Of a DNA stretch of 64,000 nucleotides, positions 62,458 to 64,000 are shown in pieces. Numbering within the stretch: the first letter of the stretch is position 1; each line of letters begins with the position of its first letter. Made by a program: the position numbers and the translations under genes. This DNA comes from JAYPHU01 sp038127535 (lineage in GTDB: Bacteria > Pseudomonadota > Alphaproteobacteria > Rhodospirillales > UBA2165), in NCBI GenBank assembly GCA_038127535.1, contig JAYPHU010000008.1:46738-110737 (forward strand), read 5' to 3'. The notes beneath the pieces were generated by a model. The model saw only the letters and a list, made by a program, of their open reading frames with translations, was not told the origin of the DNA and made no database searches.

Positions 62458-63410
62458 GCTGTTGGGATCGCCATCCCCACCAGACTATCCCGTGATACGA
62501 TGGCTTCCAACTGTTCTTCCGACCAGCCGTCCGTTCCTTCAGGCCGCATGGGAATGACGAAATAGCGCATGTCCGCGTTGGAATCGTGGGTCTGAATGGA
62601 AACCTCCTCCGGCAGCTCCGTGCCGAACTCTTTGAGCACTTCACGCGGTTCATACACCACCCTGGACCGGTAGCTCCGAGATTTATACCAGGTCGGCGGT
62701 TGTCCCATGAGCTGGCGCGGATAGCAGGAGCACAAGGTACAGACCACCACATTATGAATTTCAGGCGTATTCTCCAGTGCGATAATCTTGGGGGCGTGTT
62801 CCAGGTCAATGCCCATGCTTTCCACAGCCGAATTCGCATCCTCCAGGAGCCGGGCCCTAAAGTCAGGATCCGCCCAGGCGCGAGCCACGACTTTAGGGCC
62901 ACGATTGGGATAATCGCCGTCGAACTTCTCTATCTTCAGCCGGATTTGTTCGGGTGTGATAATACCCCGTTCCTGCAGCAACTCTTGGATCGCGAGATTC
63001 ATCACGTGATGTTCGTTGGGTCCCTCCCCTGCCTCGTCTTCCTGGATAGGCTTGCCGTCATGATCATGGTCGTGGGGCAAATCAATGATGGGCACGTCGA
63101 ATTTCTCACGCACCGCTGCCATGCGTTGATCCAACTCTTGCTGAGAAAAAATTTCCTTTTCCACCAGCATAATGGCCAGACTTTCCGTTTGACGTTCGAA
63201 ATAGCCGACCTCGTAATAATGTGACCCCAACGCTTCGCAGGCGCGGCGTAATTCATCTAAGGTGCAGAGACCGATTTCCGAAGCCGTCATGCGAATGGCA
63301 TTGGCATGCTTTTCCCAGTGGGACATGCCATGATCCGTCGTTTCGATAGGACCTGCTTCCTCCCCGCCCACATCGTGGGGCCCCATCCCGATAAACCCGT
63401 CTTCCATCAT
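62454..63410 (-). CDS. Fused nitrile hydratase beta(N-terminal)-alpha protein
   Basis: This protein has about 318 residues, or 317 from the second ATG at 63407, which is better spaced from AAGGAGG. Residues 1-104 resemble the beta-subunit N-terminal half (HDVGGEEAGP and LDELRRACEALGSHYYE); a His/Asp-rich linker (HDHDHD at 113-118) follows. Residues 135-318 are the alpha subunit with the metal-binding motif VCTLCSC at residues 223-229 and C224, C227, C229. VCTLCSC is typical of cobalt-type enzymes, which hydrate nitriles to amides, and also of thiocyanate hydrolase. The beta C-terminal SH3-like half is missing and no separate gene for it lies adjacent. No P47K-type activator is nearby either. 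Confidence 0.85.
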   Translation of the reverse strand: MMEDGFIGMGPHDVGGEEAGPIETTDHGMSHWEKHANAIRMTASEIGLCTLDELRRACEALGSHYYEVGYFERQTESLAIMLVEKEIFSQQELDQRMAAVREKFDVPIIDLPHDHDHDGKPIQEDEAGEGPNEHHVMNLAIQELLQERGIITPEQIRLKIEKFDGDYPNRGPKVVARAWADPDFRARLLEDANSAVESMGIDLEHAPKIIALENTPEIHNVVVCTLCSCYPRQLMGQPPTWYKSRSYRSRVVYEPREVLKEFGTELPEEVSIQTHDSNADMRYFVIPMRPEGTDGWSEEQLEAIVSRDSLVGMAIPTA

Positions 63411-63466
63411 CGCCTCCTTAATCTGTTTGGCCCCAGCTTAAACCAATCGGCGCTATGCCTCGACGT

Positions 63467-63496
63467 AAAAATAAAACCGGGCCCCTAAGGGCCCGG
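63467..63496 (-). terminator. Intrinsic terminator in front of the nitrile hydratase gene
   Basis: An 8-base G+C-rich perfect stem with a 4-base loop (63477-63496) followed on the minus strand by TTTTATTTTT. Upstream minus-strand transcription ends here. Confidence 0.75.
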
Positions 63497-63618
63497 CAAG
63501 TTTAACAGGGAGGCTTTACGTCTGGGAGTTGGATTCGTCGGGATCGGGAGGAACCCCGGTAAATCCAGGTATCAGGGTGTGCACCTGATACAGGTGATCA
63601 CGGGGGGGGGCGTGATCA
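63467..63618 (-). ncRNA. Candidate structured transcript ending in an intrinsic terminator
   Basis: On the minus strand, TGATCACG-CCCCCCCC-CGTGATCA (63618-63595) is followed by GTATCAGG/CCTGATAC (63591-63584/63576-63569) and then CCGGGCCC-TTAG-GGGCCCGG (63496-63477), closing with TTTTATTTTT. The third hairpin is a strong terminator that would isolate the nitrile-hydratase-like gene (start 63407-63410) from whatever is transcribed upstream. A reading frame at 63516-63725 lacks a ribosome site, so the RNA itself may be the product. Confidence 0.4.
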
Positions 63619-63764
63619 AGTTCCCTATTGGGAACAGTGCCTAATATAACTCGGCTCTGTAACATGCGTATGTCAGGCATGGAAAAATTTGCGTCAAAGT
63701 GTAAAAATCCTGTCACAAAGAGCATGACACTGAAATGTACTAAAAATCAGGAACTTAGCGGACA

Positions 63765-64000
63765 ATGACCGAATTTTCAGCACCCCTAACAGACATATCC
63801 TTCACCATCGACGCCTTGATTGGAATGGAAAACCTATCCGATCTACCGGGTCACGAGGAGGCGACGCCCGATATGGTCCAGGCAATTTTAAGCGAAGCCG
63901 GCAAATTCGGTGAAGAAGTATTGGCACCGCTGAACCGTAGCGGCGATATCGAAGGTTGCCGTCTGGAGAATGGTGTGGTCAGAACGCCGGAAGGGTTCAT
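63765..64000 (+). CDS. Acyl-CoA dehydrogenase, N-terminal part (cut by window end)
   Basis: The first 78 codons of a gene running off the window. MTEFSAPLTDISFTIDALIG and TPDMVQAILSEAGKFGEEVL with APLNRSGDIEGCRLENGVVR match the N-terminal extension and first helices of the large acyl-CoA dehydrogenases (about 590 residues) of alphaproteobacteria. These flavoproteins start fatty-acid beta-oxidation. No catalytic residue is within the visible part. Diverges from the nitrile-hydratase-like gene across about 355 bases. Confidence 0.8.
   Translation, partial: MTEFSAPLTDISFTIDALIGMENLSDLPGHEEATPDMVQAILSEAGKFGEEVLAPLNRSGDIEGCRLENGVVRTPEGF

Noticed and set aside
63516..63725. A 69-codon reading frame on the minus strand upstream of the terminator
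   Set aside because: It lacks a ribosome site and runs through strong inverted repeats; a structured RNA is the more natural explanation.

Overview
The window reads as chromosome from an alphaproteobacterium, most likely a Rhodospirillales-like or related free-living (possibly marine) lineage. The grounds are an EipB (DUF1849) envelope protein with both family cysteines, an HdaA-type DnaA regulator, a DinB with the N-terminal zinc-ribbon seen in alphaproteobacteria, an xseB-ispA-dxs-tlyA operon, a purM-purN block next to DUF2066/pgsA/AI-2E/hdaA genes, and a TAXI-type TRAP transporter. This placement is inference from gene content. No rRNA, tRNA, CRISPR array, insertion sequence or prophage was recognised.

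Layout. 1-267 is non-coding and unusually rich in hairpins. 268-5212 (minus strand) is an isoprenoid/tRNA-rRNA operon: HDAC-like deacetylase, xseB, ispA, dxs, tlyA. 5456-10605 is an RND efflux pair followed by an ArsR-family repressor. 10690-14124 continues as a sulfide/persulfide detoxification neighbourhood: ETHE1-rhodanese fusion, a Baeyer-Villiger-type monooxygenase and a TauE/SafE exporter. 14185-16039 holds a metallo-beta-lactamase-fold hydrolase and an unknown protein. 16040-16775 is an AT-rich gap ending in a strong sigma70-like promoter, a foldable leader, an orphan 76-residue gene and a strong terminator.

17208-40476 is mostly housekeeping: ROK kinase-dinB, eipB, an unknown gene behind a textbook sigma54 promoter, aspS, a phosphoesterase, an ArsM-like methyltransferase, rnd, ppx-ppk, sixA, a GT39 glycosyltransferase, hdaA, AI-2E, pgsA, DUF2066, purM-purN, ndk, an ABC-F ATPase and a CBS-domain gene broken by one in-frame stop. 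40477-47456 carries an SDR, a DUF4864-like protein, a DapA-family lyase with a flavin reductase, holC, a SIMPL protein, pepA and a flippase-like membrane protein.

47548-58722 is the most accessory-looking part. A radical SAM AmrS gene and a fused Memo-AMMECR1 gene (the AmmeMemoRadiSam set) flank a 2-hydroxyacid dehydrogenase, a TAXI-TRAP transporter, a Rieske dioxygenase alpha/beta pair and a glutamine-synthetase-like ligase, a combination that suggests uptake and gamma-glutamylation-assisted oxidation of an amine or aromatic acid. 58807-64000 has a cupin, cysQ, a Sua5/TsaC enzyme, a D-2-hydroxyacid (hydroxyglutarate-like) dehydrogenase, a fused nitrile hydratase beta(N)-alpha protein, a second hairpin-rich non-coding stretch with its own terminator, and the start of an acyl-CoA dehydrogenase. 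Genes are tightly packed, with several convergent pairs that touch or overlap at their stop codons.
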